A stretch of DNA of 64,000 nt. Source: LMUY01 sp964246185. GTDB taxonomy: Bacteria; Pseudomonadota; Alphaproteobacteria; Acetobacterales; Acetobacteraceae. Below the pieces are notes generated by a model that searched no databases, had not been told where the DNA came from, and saw only the letters and a program-made list of their open reading frames with translations. A program made the position numbers and the translations under genes. Positions 55,454-64,000 of this stretch are shown here, piece by piece. The stretch's first letter is position 1; every line of letters starts with the position of its first letter. The stretch spans positions 7,636 through 71,635 of the forward strand of contig CAXTPP010000002.1 of NCBI GenBank assembly GCA_964246185.1, written 5' to 3'.

Positions 55454-55673
55454 CTATTCAACGCTGTTTCACAGAGCAGGCCCGCGACGCCGCCGAAGCC
55501 CATGCTTTCGACTGTGTCCAGGACCAGCCGGATGGCTTCCAGACGCTGGCGGTTGGCTTCCAGGGCCTGCTCGACCCGGCGCTGCTCCACCAGCAAGCGA
55601 GCTCACGCCTGTCCAGCGCGTGGGCCAACGCGGCCAACCCCGTGCCAAGCCCTTGCGCTCCGTTCATGGTCAT
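55454..55673 (-). pseudogene. Broken small protein gene interrupted by the IS3 remnant
   Basis: From the ATG at 55673 the frame reads MTMNGAQGLGTGLAALAHALD then RRELA and goes out of frame. A second frame continues LLVEQRRVEQALEANRQRLE, AIRLVLDTVESMGFGGVAGLL before reaching the IS3 end. Together they look like one small coiled-coil protein of 70 or more residues with a frameshift near its middle and a 3' end lost to the insertion. GGGAAAG precedes the start. Family not recognised. Confidence 0.5.
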
Positions 55674-55751
55674 CTTTCCCACACTCCTGGGAGACCATTA
55701 TCCTAGGAAAACAACAGCTTGGCTTGTGGACACTGCGTCATGATTTCGGTT

Positions 55752-55766
55752 CGGGGCAGAGCCCCG
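55752..55766. terminator. Stem-loop just after the Deg protease gene
   Basis: CGGGGC-AGA-GCCCCG forms a 6-bp GC stem with a 3-nt loop directly beyond the TAA of the leftward protease gene. There is no U-run. The sequence resembles the GGGCTCTGCCC core of the large palindromic repeats and may be a relic of one. Confidence 0.4.
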
Positions 55767-55768
55767 GC

Positions 55769-57295
55769 TTAGCCCTGATCGACCGTCGCCGGCGCTACCG
55801 CAACGAACGCCGCAGTGCCGTCCCGCACGATCCGCAGCGCCGCCGGCTTGCCGCCGGACGTCGCCGCGCGGATGGCCGAAACCGCCTCCTCCGGGGACGC
55901 CACGGCCTTGTTGCCGACACCGACCACCACGTCGCCTTGCTGCAGCCCGGCCTGTTCCGCCGGCGAACCCGGCCTCACCTCCGCCACCACCGCGCCATGG
56001 GCATGGGCCGGCAGGTTCAACTGGCCGCGCAGGTCCGGCGACAGCGGCGCCAGAGCCAGGCCGATGCCTTGCTGCTGATCCGCCGGGTCGGCGTGGGCGG
56101 CCTCGCCCGGCAGCGTCGCCAGGGTGACGCTCAGGTCCTTGCTGCCGCCGTCGCGCAGCACGCCGAAGCTGGCCGCGACGCCTGGCTTGACCGCCGCCAC
56201 GTCCAGGGCGAGGTCGCGCGGGTTGGCGACCTTGGTTCCGTTCACCGACTGGATCACGTCGCCAGGCTCGATCCCGGCCTTGGCCGCCGGGCTGTCCGGC
56301 TCGACGCCGGCCACCAGCGCGCCGGCTGCGGAGGGCAGGTGCAGGGCTGCCGTCATCGGGCCGCCCAGCGGCTGCGCCTGCACGCCGAGGTAGCCGCGGG
56401 TGACGTGTCCGGTGCGCTCCAGCTCGGCGACCACGCTGCGCACGGTGTCCGACGGGATGGCGAAGCCGATGCCGACGCTGCCGCCGGACGGCGAGATGAT
56501 GGCGGTGTTGACGCCGATGACCTTGCCGTCCTGGGTGAACAGCGGGCCGCCGGAGTTGCCCTGGTTGATCGGCGCATCGACCTGGATGAACGAGTCGTAC
56601 GGGCCTGAGCCGATGTCGCGCCCGCGGGCGGAGACGATGCCGGCGGTGACGCTGCCGCCCAGGCCGAACGGGTTGCCCATGGCGACGACCCACTGGCCGG
56701 GCCTGACGGCCTCGGACTCGCCCAGCTGGAGAAACGGCAGCTTGCGGCCGGCGTCCACGCGCAGCACCGCAAGGTCCGAACGCGGGTCGCGCCCGATGAC
56801 CTTGGCCGGCAGCTGCGTCCCGTCATCCAGCGTCACCGACACCGACAGGGCGTCCTTCACGACGTGGTTGTTGGTCACCACCGTGCCGTCCGCGTCGATG
56901 ACGAAGCCCGAGCCGCGCGCCTCGCCGCCGTGGCCCCCACCGTGGCCGCCCCCGCCTTGGCCGCTCCCGCCTTGGCTGCCCGGATGCGGCATGCCCGGCG
57001 GGAAGCTGGGCGCGGCACCTTCGTCATCGGCCGGCATCTCGCGCAGCTTGGTGGTGATGGACACCACGGCGGGGCGCACCTGGGTCACCAGGCTGGAGAA
57101 GTCCGGCAGCAGGGTCTGCGTCGCGGCCGGCTGGATCGCGCCGGAGGCCGCCTGCACGGCGGAGGTGGTGGCCGGCGCCTCGTCGGCCTGGCCGGCGTGC
57201 CCGGCGGCATAGCCGCCCAGCGCGGTTCCGGCGAGCAGGATCGCGACGAAGGCATTGCGGGCGGCTTGGCGCTTGGTGGGCAAATGCTCTGGCAT
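55769..57295 (-). CDS. Do/Deg family periplasmic serine protease (DegP/DegQ-like)
   Basis: A 508-residue protease with an N-terminal signal or anchor (about 14-32) and a trypsin-like domain with catalytic His144 (TNNHVV), Asp174 (RSDLAVL) and Ser248 (NQGNSGGPLF). Two PDZ domains follow, about 310-385 and 420-500. The LA-type loop before the domain holds an unusual Gly/His-rich stretch at about 106-126 (GSQGGSGQGGGGHGGGHGG). These enzymes degrade or chaperone misfolded envelope proteins. The ATG at 57295 gives a proper signal peptide; an upstream frame to 57505 is unsupported. It diverges from mdh. Confidence 0.94.
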   Translation of the reverse strand: MPEHLPTKRQAARNAFVAILLAGTALGGYAAGHAGQADEAPATTSAVQAASGAIQPAATQTLLPDFSSLVTQVRPAVVSITTKLREMPADDEGAAPSFPPGMPHPGSQGGSGQGGGGHGGGHGGEARGSGFVIDADGTVVTNNHVVKDALSVSVTLDDGTQLPAKVIGRDPRSDLAVLRVDAGRKLPFLQLGESEAVRPGQWVVAMGNPFGLGGSVTAGIVSARGRDIGSGPYDSFIQVDAPINQGNSGGPLFTQDGKVIGVNTAIISPSGGSVGIGFAIPSDTVRSVVAELERTGHVTRGYLGVQAQPLGGPMTAALHLPSAAGALVAGVEPDSPAAKAGIEPGDVIQSVNGTKVANPRDLALDVAAVKPGVAASFGVLRDGGSKDLSVTLATLPGEAAHADPADQQQGIGLALAPLSPDLRGQLNLPAHAHGAVVAEVRPGSPAEQAGLQQGDVVVGVGNKAVASPEEAVSAIRAATSGGKPAALRIVRDGTAAFVAVAPATVDQG

Positions 57296-57507
57296 GGTGA
57301 GATGGTTCCGTTGCGGACGATCCGATGGCGCTTCATTAGGCCCTGCCATCTGGACGTTGCCTGCGCGCATTGGTGAAAACGCAGACACCTGCGCCGGGCG
57401 GGTGGTTCCTCCGGGTTGCCCGCCTGGGGAGGATGGGGTAGGCACAACCGCCTTCCGGACGCCCTGCCGCCCTGGCGGGCAGCCCCACGCCTCCCGGAAG
57501 GACAACC

Positions 57508-58461
57508 ATGGCCCGCAACAAGATCGCCCTCATCGGCGCCGGCAACATCGGCGGCACGCTGGCCCACCTGGTCGGCCTGAAGGAGCTGGGTGACGTGGCG
57601 CTGTTCGACGTGTTCGGCGGGGTCGCGGCCGGCAAGGCGCTGGACATCATGCAGTCCGCCCCGGTGGACGGGTTCGACAGCCACATGGTCGGCAGCAGCG
57701 ACTATGCCGCCATCGCCGGGTCGGACGTGGTGATCGTCACCGCCGGGTTCCCGCGCATGCCGGGCATGTCGCGCGACGATTTGGTGGCCAAGAACGCGGG
57801 CGTGATCGCCACCGTCGCGGAGGGCATCAAGGCGCACTGCCCGGAGGCGTTCGTCATCGTCATCACCAACCCGCTGGACGCGATGGTGTGGGTGATGCAG
57901 CAGAAATCCGGCCTGCCGCCCCATAAGGTGGTCGGCATGGCGGGCGTGCTGGACAGCTCGCGGTTCCGGCTGTTCCTGGCGCACGAGTTCGACGTGAGCG
58001 TGGAGGACGTGACCGCCTTCGTGCTGGGCGGCCATGGCGACACCATGGTGCCGCTGATCCGCTACTCCACGGTCGCCGGCATCCCGGTGCCGGACCTGAT
58101 CAAGATGGGCTGGAGCACGCAGGAGAAGATCGACGCGATCGTCGCCCGCACCGCGAACGGCGGCGGCGAGATCGTCAAGCTGCTGGAGAAGGGCAGCGCC
58201 TTCTACGCCCCGGCCGCCTCCGCCATCGCCATGGCCGAGAGCTACCTCAAGGACAAGAAGCGCGTGCTGCCCGCCGCCGCGATGCTGACCGGGCAATACG
58301 GCGTGAGCGGCCTCTACGTCGGCGTCCCGGTGGTGATCGGCGCGGGCGGGGTGGAGCGGATCGTTGAGATCGCGCTCGACCCGGCGGAGGACGCCGCCTT
58401 CAAGAAGAGCTGCGCCTCGGTCCGCGAGCTGATCGACGCCTCCCGCAAGCTGGTGGGCTGA
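57508..58461 (+). CDS. mdh: Malate dehydrogenase (NAD)
   Basis: A 317-residue LDH-like malate dehydrogenase. Rossmann GAGNIGGTLAHL, Arg loop FPRMPGMSRDDL, ITNPLDAMVWVMQ, AGVLDSSRFRLFLA and the catalytic His in LGGHGDTMVPLIR are all present. GGAAGGACAACC precedes the ATG at 57508. It opens the TCA operon mdh-sucC-sucD-sucA-sucB; its TGA abuts the sucC ATG directly. Confidence 0.97.
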   Translation: MARNKIALIGAGNIGGTLAHLVGLKELGDVALFDVFGGVAAGKALDIMQSAPVDGFDSHMVGSSDYAAIAGSDVVIVTAGFPRMPGMSRDDLVAKNAGVIATVAEGIKAHCPEAFVIVITNPLDAMVWVMQQKSGLPPHKVVGMAGVLDSSRFRLFLAHEFDVSVEDVTAFVLGGHGDTMVPLIRYSTVAGIPVPDLIKMGWSTQEKIDAIVARTANGGGEIVKLLEKGSAFYAPAASAIAMAESYLKDKKRVLPAAAMLTGQYGVSGLYVGVPVVIGAGGVERIVEIALDPAEDAAFKKSCASVRELIDASRKLVG

Positions 58462-59658
58462 ATGAACATCCACGAGTACCAGGCCAAGGAGCTGCTGCGC
58501 GGCTACGGCGTGGCGGTGCTGCAAGGCCACATCGCCTGGACGCCGGAGGAGGCGGAGCAAGCCGCCGCCAAGCTGCCCGGCCCGGTGTACGTGGTGAAGA
58601 GCCAGATCCACGCGGGCGGCCGCGGCGCAGGCCGCTTCGCGGAAGCGCCGGAGGGCAAGGGCGGCGTCCGCCTCGCCAAATCGGCCGCCGAGGTGAGGGA
58701 CGCCGCGGCCGCCATGCTCGGCCACACGCTGGTCACCAAGCAGACGGGCGCCGCCGGCCGCAAGGTGCGGCGCGTGTACGTGGAGGCCGGGTGCGACATC
58801 AAGCGCGAGCTTTACCTCTCGCTGCTGGTGGACCGGGCTACCTCGCGCGTCACCGTCATGGCCTCCACCGAGGGCGGCATCGAGATCGAGGAGGTGGCCG
58901 AGCACCATCCGGAGCGCATCCTGCGCGTCGCCATCGACCCGGCGACCGGCCTGTCGGCGTTCCACGCCCGCCGCCTCGCGTTCAGCCTCGGGCTGGAGGG
59001 CAAGCAGGTCGGCGTGTTCGGCCGCTTCGTCGCCGCCATGTACGCGGCCTTCACGGCGCTGGACTGCGAGACCATCGAGATCAACCCGCTGGTCGTCACC
59101 GGCGCGGGCGAGGTCGTGGCGCTCGACGCCAAGGTCAGCTTCGACGACAACGCCCTGTTCCGCCACCCGGAGCTGGAGAAGCTGCGCGACGAGGCGGAAG
59201 AGGACCCGAAGGAGCTGGAAGCCGCCAAGTACAGCCTCAACTACGTGGCGCTGGACGGCACCATCGGCTGCATGGTGAACGGCGCCGGGCTGGCCATGGC
59301 GACCATGGACATCATCAAGCTGTACGGCGCATCGCCCGCCAACTTCCTGGACGTGGGCGGCGGCGCCACCAAGGAGCGGGTGACGGCCGCCTTCAAGATC
59401 ATCCTGTCCGACCCCAACGTGGAGGGCATCCTCATCAACATCTTCGGCGGCATCATGCGCTGCGACGTGATCGCCGAGGGCGTGGTGGCGGCGGCGCGCG
59501 AGGTCTCGCTCGGTGTGCCGCTGGTGGTGCGGCTGGAGGGCACCAACGTGGCGCTGGGCAAGGAGATCATGGCCAAGTCCGGCCTGCCGATCATCTCGGC
59601 CGACAACCTGGCGGACGCCGCGGCCAAGGTGGTGAGAGCCGTGAAGGAGGCCGCATAA
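58462..59658 (+). CDS. sucC: Succinyl-CoA synthetase, beta subunit
   Basis: A 398-residue ATP-grasp subunit: MNIHEYQAKELLRGYGVAVL, KSQIHAGGRGAGRF, the nucleotide-site EINPLVVTGAGEVVALDAK and the grip GCMVNGAGLAMATMD, GIMRCDVIAEGV. It makes succinate and ATP or GTP from succinyl-CoA with SucD. It starts immediately after mdh and its stop overlaps the sucD start (TAATG). Confidence 0.97.
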   Translation: MNIHEYQAKELLRGYGVAVLQGHIAWTPEEAEQAAAKLPGPVYVVKSQIHAGGRGAGRFAEAPEGKGGVRLAKSAAEVRDAAAAMLGHTLVTKQTGAAGRKVRRVYVEAGCDIKRELYLSLLVDRATSRVTVMASTEGGIEIEEVAEHHPERILRVAIDPATGLSAFHARRLAFSLGLEGKQVGVFGRFVAAMYAAFTALDCETIEINPLVVTGAGEVVALDAKVSFDDNALFRHPELEKLRDEAEEDPKELEAAKYSLNYVALDGTIGCMVNGAGLAMATMDIIKLYGASPANFLDVGGGATKERVTAAFKIILSDPNVEGILINIFGGIMRCDVIAEGVVAAAREVSLGVPLVVRLEGTNVALGKEIMAKSGLPIISADNLADAAAKVVRAVKEAA

Positions 59659-60533
59659 TGGCCGTTCTGGTCAACGCCGGCACCAAGGTCATCACCCAGG
59701 GCTTCACCGGCGCGCAGGGCACGTTCCACTCCGAGCAGGCCATCGCCTACGGCACCAAGGTCATGGGCGGGGTGACGCCGGGCAAGGGCGGCAGCCTGCA
59801 CCTGGACCTGCCGGTGTTCGACACGGTCGCCCAGGCCGTCGAGAAGACCGGGGCGGACGCCACCGCGATCTACGTGCCGCCGCCGTTCGCCGCCGACGCC
59901 ATCCTGGAGGCGATCGACGCGGGCATCCCGTTGATCGTCTGCATCACCGAGGGCATCCCGGTGCAGGACATGATCCGGGTCAAGCGGGCGCTGTCCGGCT
60001 CGGCCAGCCGGCTGATCGGCCCCAACTGCCCCGGCGTCATCACGCCCGAGGCCTGCAAGATCGGCATCATGCCGGGCCACATCCACCGCCGCGGCAAGGT
60101 GGGCATCGTCAGCCGCTCCGGCACGCTGACCTACGAGGCGGTGGCGCAGACCACGGCGGCCGGGCTGGGCCAGAGCAGCTGCGTCGGCATCGGCGGCGAC
60201 CCGGTGAAGGGCACCGACTTCATCGAGGTGCTGGAGATGTTCCTGGCCGACCCGGAGACCGAAAGCATCATCATGATCGGCGAGATCGGCGGCGCGTCCG
60301 AGATCGACGCGGCCGAGTTCCTGGCGCGCGAGAAAAGCCGCAAGCCGGTGGTCGGCTTTATCGCCGGGTCCACAGCGCCGCCCGGGCGGCGGATGGGCCA
60401 CGCCGGCGCGGTGATCAGCGGCGGGCGGGACACTGCGGCGGCCAAGTTCGAGGCGATGCGCATCGCCGGCATCCACGTGGCGAACAGCCCCTCGGCGCTC
60501 GGCAGCACCATGGTCAAGGCGTTGCAGGGCTGA
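59658..60533 (+). CDS. sucD: Succinyl-CoA synthetase, alpha subunit
   Basis: A 291-residue subunit with the CoA-binding fold (TKVITQGFTGAQGTFHSEQA), GPNCPGVITP, SRSGTLTYEAV and the phosphohistidine in MGHAGAVISGG. GGAGG inside the end of sucC serves as its ribosome site. About 100 bp separates it from sucA, without a clear hairpin. Confidence 0.97.
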   Translation: MAVLVNAGTKVITQGFTGAQGTFHSEQAIAYGTKVMGGVTPGKGGSLHLDLPVFDTVAQAVEKTGADATAIYVPPPFAADAILEAIDAGIPLIVCITEGIPVQDMIRVKRALSGSASRLIGPNCPGVITPEACKIGIMPGHIHRRGKVGIVSRSGTLTYEAVAQTTAAGLGQSSCVGIGGDPVKGTDFIEVLEMFLADPETESIIMIGEIGGASEIDAAEFLAREKSRKPVVGFIAGSTAPPGRRMGHAGAVISGGRDTAAAKFEAMRIAGIHVANSPSALGSTMVKALQG

Positions 60534-60635
60534 CCAGCGGGCAGGACCAGCCGCCGATCAATTAATCTTTTGCTGCCAAAAGCCTTCCGCACTGCCCATG
60601 TGGCGGACTTAGGCTGACCAACGAGGGATACAGAC

Positions 60636-63506
60636 ATGGCTGGCGTCGATGTTCTCGCCACGGCGTTCAACGGGTCCAACGCGGCCTACATCGCGGACCT
60701 TTACGCACGCTGGGCCGAGCAGCCGGGCAGCGTGGACGGCAGCTTCGCCGAGCTGTTCGCCTCCCTGAACGACGAGGGGCTGGCCGTCCTGACCGATGCG
60801 TCGGGCGCCACCTGGGCGCCGCGGCGCTTCGAGGTCGGCGAACCAGAACCCGCCAAGGCGCAGGCCCAGAAGGACACGGCGAAGGAGGCCGCACCGCAAG
60901 CCTCCGCCGACCAGGTGCGGGCCGCGGCGCTCGACAGCCTGCGCGCCTTGATGATGATCCGCGCCTACCGCGTCCGCGGCCACCTGGAGGCGCGGCTCGA
61001 CCCGCTGGGCCTGACGGTGCCGAAATCCCACCCGGAGCTGGACCCGGCGAGCTACGGCTTCGGCCCCGGCGACATGGACCGGCCCATCTTCATCGACAAC
61101 GTGCTCGGCCGCGACACCGCCACGGTGCGCGAGATCATCGGCGTGCTGCGCCGGACCTACTGCGGCCCGATCGGCGTCGAGTACATGCACATCCAGGACC
61201 CGGGGCAGAAGGCCTGGCTCCAGTTGCGCATCGAGAACTCGTCGCGCAATTCCGACATCGAGAGCAAGCGGACCATCCTGCGCCAGTTGACCGAGGCCGA
61301 GGGGTTCGAGGCGTTCTGCCAGAAGCGGTTCGTCGGCACCAAGCGTTTCGGGCTGGAGGGCGGCGAGGTCACCATCCCCGCGCTGCACGCCATGATCGAG
61401 ACGGCGGCCAGGGACGGCGTGGGCGAGGTCGCCATCGGCATGCCGCACCGCGGCCGGCTCAACACGCTGGTCAACATCGTGCGCAAGCCGTTCACCGCCC
61501 TATTCAGCGAGTTCGGCGGCGCCAGCCCGAAGCCGGACGACGTGCAGGGGTCGGGGGACGTGAAGTACCACCTCGGCACCAGCACCGACATCGAGGCCGG
61601 CGGCCACACCGTGCACATCTCGCTGCAGCCGAACCCCTCGCACCTGGAGGCGGTCGATCCGGTCGTGGTCGGCAAGGTCCGCGCCCGGCAGGATGCGGCG
61701 GGCGACACCAAGACCCGGCGCAGCGTCATGGGCATCCTGATGCACGGCGACGCCGCGTTCGCCGGCCAGGGCCTGGTGTACGAGACGCTGGCGATGAGCA
61801 AGCTGATCGGCTACCGCACCGGCGGCACCATCCACCTGATCGTCAACAACCAGATCGGCTTCACCACCATCCCGGCGCACGCCTATTCGGGGCTGTATTG
61901 CACCGACGTCGCCAAGTCGATCCAGGCGCCGATCCTGCACGTGAACGGCGACGATCCGGAGGCGGTGATCTTCTGCTCCCGGCTCGCGGCCGAGTTCCGC
62001 CAGGAGTTCGGCACCGACTTCGTGCTCGACATCGTGTGCTACCGCCGCCACGGCCACAACGAGACGGACGAGCCGGCCTTCACCCAGCCGATCATGTACC
62101 GCGCCATCCGCGACATGGCGACCACCCGCACGCTGTATGCCAGGAAGCTCGCGGCCGAGGGCGCCGTCACCGAGGACGAAGCCAAGGCGATGTGGGACGA
62201 TTTCACTGCCACGCTTGAGGAGAGCTTCAAGGCGGCGCAGGGCTACAAGCCGAACAAGGCGGACTGGCTGGAAGGCCGCTGGGCCGGCTTCAAGCAGGCC
62301 GACCAGGAGGACGAGCGCTCCGAGGAGGCGACCGCGCTGACCGGGGCGGAGGCGGCCGAGATCGGCGCAGCCCTCAGCACCGTGCCGGAGGGCTTCGACG
62401 CCAACCCCAAGATCATGCGCCAGCTCGAAGCCAAGCGGGCGGCGTTCGAGAAGGGGGAGGGCATCGACTGGGCCACCGGCGAGGCGCTGGCGTTCGGCGG
62501 GCTGCTGCTGGACGGCCACCGGGTGCGCCTGTCCGGCGAGGACTGCCAGCGCGGCACGTTCAGCCAACGCCACGCGGTGCTGGTGGACCAGGCCAATGCC
62601 AGCGAACACGTGCCGCTGAACAGCATCAGGGAGGGCCAGGCGAAGATCGAGATCTTCAACTCGCTGCTGTCCGAGGTGGGCGTGCTGGGCTTCGAGTACG
62701 GCTACACCCTGGCCGACCCGACGACGCTGGTGCTGTGGGAGGCGCAGTTCGGGGACTTCGCCAACGGCGCGCAGGTCATCATCGACCAGTTCCTGGCCAG
62801 CGGCGAGACCAAGTGGCTGCGCATGTCCGGCCTCACGCTGCTGCTGCCGCACGGCTACGAGGGCCAGGGGCCGGAGCACTCCTCGGCCCGGCTGGAGCGT
62901 TATTTGCAGCTCTGCGCCGAGCGGAACATGACGGTGGCGAACCTCACCACCCCGGCCAACTACTTCCATGCGCTGCGCCGCCAGCTGAAACGCAACTTCC
63001 GCAAGCCGCTGGTCATCATGACGCCGAAGAGCCTGCTGCGGCACAAGCTCGCGGTGTCCAAGCTGGCCGACTTCACCGGCGAGGCGCGGTTCCGGCACGT
63101 GATCCCGGAGACCGACCCGATCGACGCCGCCGGGTCGGTCAGGCGCGTGGTGCTGTGCAGCGGCAAGGTGTACTACGACCTGCTGGCGGAGCGGCGGGAG
63201 AAGGGCGTGCGGGACATGGCGATCGTGCGGCTGGAGCAGCTCTACCCGTTCCCCAACCGGTCGCTCGGCCCCGTGCTGGCGGTCTACCCGAACGCCGAGG
63301 TCGTGTGGTGCCAGGAGGAGCCGGAGAACATGGGCGCCTGGAGCTTCGTGGACCGCAAGATCGAGGCCGTGATGCATGCGATCGGGCACGCCGGCCGTCC
63401 GAGCTACGTCGGGCGCGACGCGGCGGCCAGCCCGGCTACGGGGCTGGCCAAGGTGCACGCCGCGCAGCAAGCCGCCTTGGTTGCCAGCGCGTTGGGGTTG
63501 AACTGA
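60636..63506 (+). CDS. sucA: 2-oxoglutarate dehydrogenase E1 component
   Basis: A 956-residue thiamine-diphosphate enzyme, decarboxylating 2-oxoglutarate in the TCA cycle. Seen are the N-terminal SucB-binding helix (AAYIADLYARWAEQPGSVD), GMPHRGRLNTLVNI, HGDAAFAGQGLVYE, the TPP-site NNQIGFTT and the C-terminal EEPENMGAWSFVDRKIE. GAGGGA precedes the ATG at 60636. It ends only 2 bp before palindromic repeat copy 5. Confidence 0.97.
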   Translation: MAGVDVLATAFNGSNAAYIADLYARWAEQPGSVDGSFAELFASLNDEGLAVLTDASGATWAPRRFEVGEPEPAKAQAQKDTAKEAAPQASADQVRAAALDSLRALMMIRAYRVRGHLEARLDPLGLTVPKSHPELDPASYGFGPGDMDRPIFIDNVLGRDTATVREIIGVLRRTYCGPIGVEYMHIQDPGQKAWLQLRIENSSRNSDIESKRTILRQLTEAEGFEAFCQKRFVGTKRFGLEGGEVTIPALHAMIETAARDGVGEVAIGMPHRGRLNTLVNIVRKPFTALFSEFGGASPKPDDVQGSGDVKYHLGTSTDIEAGGHTVHISLQPNPSHLEAVDPVVVGKVRARQDAAGDTKTRRSVMGILMHGDAAFAGQGLVYETLAMSKLIGYRTGGTIHLIVNNQIGFTTIPAHAYSGLYCTDVAKSIQAPILHVNGDDPEAVIFCSRLAAEFRQEFGTDFVLDIVCYRRHGHNETDEPAFTQPIMYRAIRDMATTRTLYARKLAAEGAVTEDEAKAMWDDFTATLEESFKAAQGYKPNKADWLEGRWAGFKQADQEDERSEEATALTGAEAAEIGAALSTVPEGFDANPKIMRQLEAKRAAFEKGEGIDWATGEALAFGGLLLDGHRVRLSGEDCQRGTFSQRHAVLVDQANASEHVPLNSIREGQAKIEIFNSLLSEVGVLGFEYGYTLADPTTLVLWEAQFGDFANGAQVIIDQFLASGETKWLRMSGLTLLLPHGYEGQGPEHSSARLERYLQLCAERNMTVANLTTPANYFHALRRQLKRNFRKPLVIMTPKSLLRHKLAVSKLADFTGEARFRHVIPETDPIDAAGSVRRVVLCSGKVYYDLLAERREKGVRDMAIVRLEQLYPFPNRSLGPVLAVYPNAEVVWCQEEPENMGAWSFVDRKIEAVMHAIGHAGRPSYVGRDAAASPATGLAKVHAAQQAALVASALGLN

Positions 63507-63508
63507 AG

Positions 63509-63626
63509 GCAAGGCTGGGCTCTGCCCAGACCCGCCGAAGGCCGGGGCCTTTGGAAACCGTTTATGTAAATGGATTTCAAAGGCCCCGCCTTTGGCGGAG
63601 TCCAGAGGCAGAGCCTCTGGCCTTGC
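63509..63626. repeat. Palindromic intergenic repeat, copy 5 (between sucA and sucB)
   Basis: The fullest copy: about 50-bp imperfect arms around a 12-nt centre. The left arm starts GCAAGGCTGGGCTCTGCCC and reaches GGGGCCTTTGGAAACC; the right arm runs from GATTTCAAAGGCCCCGCC to GGCAGAGCCTCTGGCCTTGC. Its RNA could fold into a long hairpin. It begins 2 bp after the sucA stop and lies inside an operon, so it may weaken sucB transcription or stabilise the upstream message. Confidence 0.8.
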
Positions 63627-63684
63627 TTGATGGTCCCCTCTGGGGCCGCTGGTATGAACTGACGACTAGGAGCGGGAAGCTGCC

Positions 63685-64000
63685 ATGGCTGCCGAGATCA
63701 AGGTGCCCACGCTGGGCGAAAGCGTCACCACGGCGACGGTCGCGCGCTGGCTGAAGAAGGCCGGCGACAGGGTCGCGGCGGACGAGCCGCTGGTCGAGCT
63801 TGAGACGGACAAGGTCACCGTCGAGGTCAACTCTCCGGCAGCCGGCACGCTCGGCCCGCTGAGCGCCGACGAGGGGGCGGAGGTCGAGGTCGGCTCGCTG
63901 CTCGGGACCATCGAGGAAGGCAGCGGCGCCGCCGCCGCGCCGCCCCCCAAGACGCCTGCCTCCGCTTCCTCGCCCGCCAAGCCGCCGCCCCCGGCAGCGA
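63685..64000 (+). CDS. sucB: Dihydrolipoyllysine succinyltransferase, E2 of OGDH (partial)
   Basis: The first 105 codons of E2, cut by the window edge. The lipoyl domain is complete: MAAEIKVPTLGESVTTATVA and ELETDKVTVEVNS with the lipoylated Lys at 43. An Ala/Pro-rich linker begins at about residue 88. GGAGCGGGAAGC precedes the ATG. LipB, encoded at 14189-14848, is expected to modify this lysine. Confidence 0.95.
   Translation, partial: MAAEIKVPTLGESVTTATVARWLKKAGDRVAADEPLVELETDKVTVEVNSPAAGTLGPLSADEGAEVEVGSLLGTIEEGSGAAAAPPPKTPASASSPAKPPPPAA

Overview
This is a GC-rich chromosomal segment of an alphaproteobacterium, most likely from the Acetobacteraceae/Rhodospirillales. Three things point there: a small NDUFS4-like complex I subunit and an ATP12-type F1 assembly factor (both typical of Alphaproteobacteria and mitochondria), the mdh-sucC-sucD-sucA-sucB TCA operon, and adk sitting between secY and rpsM in the ribosomal operon. 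The family-level assignment is inference from gene content only.

Layout. 1-1000: the end of an unknown gene, tRNA-Thr, tRNA-Arg, an NDUFS4-like gene, a frameshifted small gene and tRNA-Pro. 1046-7223: DUF192 and HDAC-like genes, a two-site retropepsin-like lipoprotein, a PrpB-like lyase, about 1.1 kb without a convincing gene, then CoxG-like and MoxR genes. 7333-11637: Zn alcohol dehydrogenase, pyrF, phosphomannomutase/phosphoglucomutase and galU. 11723-15381: malic enzyme-Pta fusion, tRNA-Leu, lipB and a secreted proline/tyrosine-rich protein. 15535-37674: one long leftward gene series, rpsL-rpsG-tuf-S10/spc/alpha, running on through a secreted 154-residue protein into rarA, rluC, asmA-like, ATP12 and acylphosphatase, with many 1-4 nt overlaps. 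fusA is missing from its usual place between rpsG and tuf. 38102-40064: groES-groL. 40421-47314: a leftward ABC-2 exporter diverging from a TetR-RND efflux operon, with a palindromic operator candidate before tetR.

47335-55673 is the accessory zone. It contains a complete IS1595-family transposon (47540-51092) with near-identical 25-bp terminal inverted repeats and an exact 8-bp target duplication. Besides its transposase it carries a D12-class DNA adenine methylase, a ParB-N-domain protein and a 51-residue ORF. Next to it are a decayed IS630-family transposase, the class II ribonucleotide reductase gene nrdJ, an ABC transporter gene cut off after about 80 codons, and an IS3-family remnant that also abuts another broken gene. 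55769-64000 returns to core genes: a Deg protease and the TCA operon, ending inside sucB.

Two kinds of palindromic intergenic repeat are scattered through the window. The main one has at least five copies, each lying just 3' of a stop codon (groL, the ABC permease gene, the RND pump gene, nrdJ, sucA). The IS1595 transposon appears to have inserted into a degenerate copy of its core. The strongest candidate for something previously undescribed is the cargo of this transposon.
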